Source: Lentzea sp.
Lineage (GTDB): Bacteria; Actinomycetota; Actinomycetes; Mycobacteriales; Pseudonocardiaceae
DNA length: 5,261 nt
NCBI GenBank assembly: GCA_030146905.1
Contig: JASLAV010000048.1
Location: 1 to 5,261 of the forward strand
Direction: 5' to 3'
Part shown: one piece after another, positions 5,177-5,261 of the stretch
Layout: each line of letters opens with the position of its first letter
Position numbering within the stretch: the stretch's first letter is position 1
The notes under the pieces: model-generated
Databases searched by the model: none
What the model saw: the letters and a program-made list of their open reading frames with translations, nothing else
Told to the model about the DNA's origin: nothing
Position numbers and translations under genes: made by a program

Positions 5177-5261
5177 GTGTCAGCTAAGAAGAATGAGTAC
5201 GGCGCGTCCTCGATCACCGTCCTCGAAGGCCTCGAGGCAGTGCGCAAGAGGCCGGGCATGT
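5177..5261 (+). CDS. gyrB: DNA gyrase subunit B (N-terminal fragment, 3' end outside window)
   Basis: GyrB is the ATPase subunit of DNA gyrase, the A2B2 type II topoisomerase that introduces negative supercoils ahead of forks. Only 28 complete codons are visible. After a short polar start, [15 protein letters not shown] (residues 8-22) and RKRPGM (23-28) are unmistakable for the start of the GHKL ATPase domain; the next expected residues, YIG, are cut by the window edge. The GTG start at 5177 is supported by GAGGAG (5160-5165) 11 nt upstream and by its distance to the conserved block. The nearby ATG at 5193 is out of frame. gyrB closes the conserved dnaA-dnaN-recF-gyrB cluster and has its own likely promoter at 5080-5113. 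Confidence 0.97.
   Translation, partial: MSAKKNEYGASSITVLEGLEAVRKRPGM

Noticed and set aside
1..5261. parS-like sites, CRISPR arrays, insertion sequences, tRNA or rRNA genes
   Set aside because: I looked for the parS palindrome, spaced identical repeats, transposase motifs and cloverleaf or rRNA signatures, and saw none.

Overview
The window is a high-GC actinobacterial chromosomal replication-origin neighbourhood in the order dnaA (3' part) - oriC - dnaN - gnd - recF - DUF721/dciA - gyrB (5' part), all on the + strand. The short 6-phosphogluconate dehydrogenase gene between dnaN and recF, the frequent GTG starts and the near-TTGTCCACA DnaA boxes point to Actinobacteria. The protein sequences feel closest to Pseudonocardiales (Actinosynnemataceae-like), but that placement is inference from memory, not a search.

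Region by region: 2-436 is the C-terminal end of DnaA, including the whole DNA-binding domain IV. A strong intrinsic terminator follows at once (458-487). The intergenic stretch 437-1103 is the presumed oriC. It holds about eleven imperfect DnaA-box-like 9-mers, nine CCCGGG cores (several in a perfect 12-bp repeat), a 16-bp inverted repeat and an A+T-rich segment with a 12-bp palindrome. dnaN (sliding clamp) starts at 1104. After a 41-nt gap come gnd, recF (5 nt after gnd) and the DUF721 gene (8-nt overlap with recF), which look like one operon. A 228-nt gap with a likely promoter and a leader hairpin precedes gyrB, of which only 28 codons are visible.

The genes form one replication module. 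DnaA binds oriC and opens it, the DUF721/DciA-type protein is a probable loader of the replicative helicase, DnaN is the polymerase clamp, RecF acts at gaps and stalled forks, and GyrB is the ATPase subunit of gyrase. Gnd, a pentose-phosphate-pathway enzyme, is the metabolic outlier, although its position is normal in this phylum.

I see no new defence, mobile or biosynthetic system. The most notable non-textbook signals are regulatory DNA: (i) the only two perfect DnaA boxes I found lie not in oriC but inside the 5' coding part of the DUF721 gene; (ii) these sit next to inverted repeats that can fold in two mutually exclusive ways; (iii) oriC has a dense CCCGGG repeat array fused to weak DnaA boxes, with box orientation switching at the centre of the 16-bp inverted repeat.
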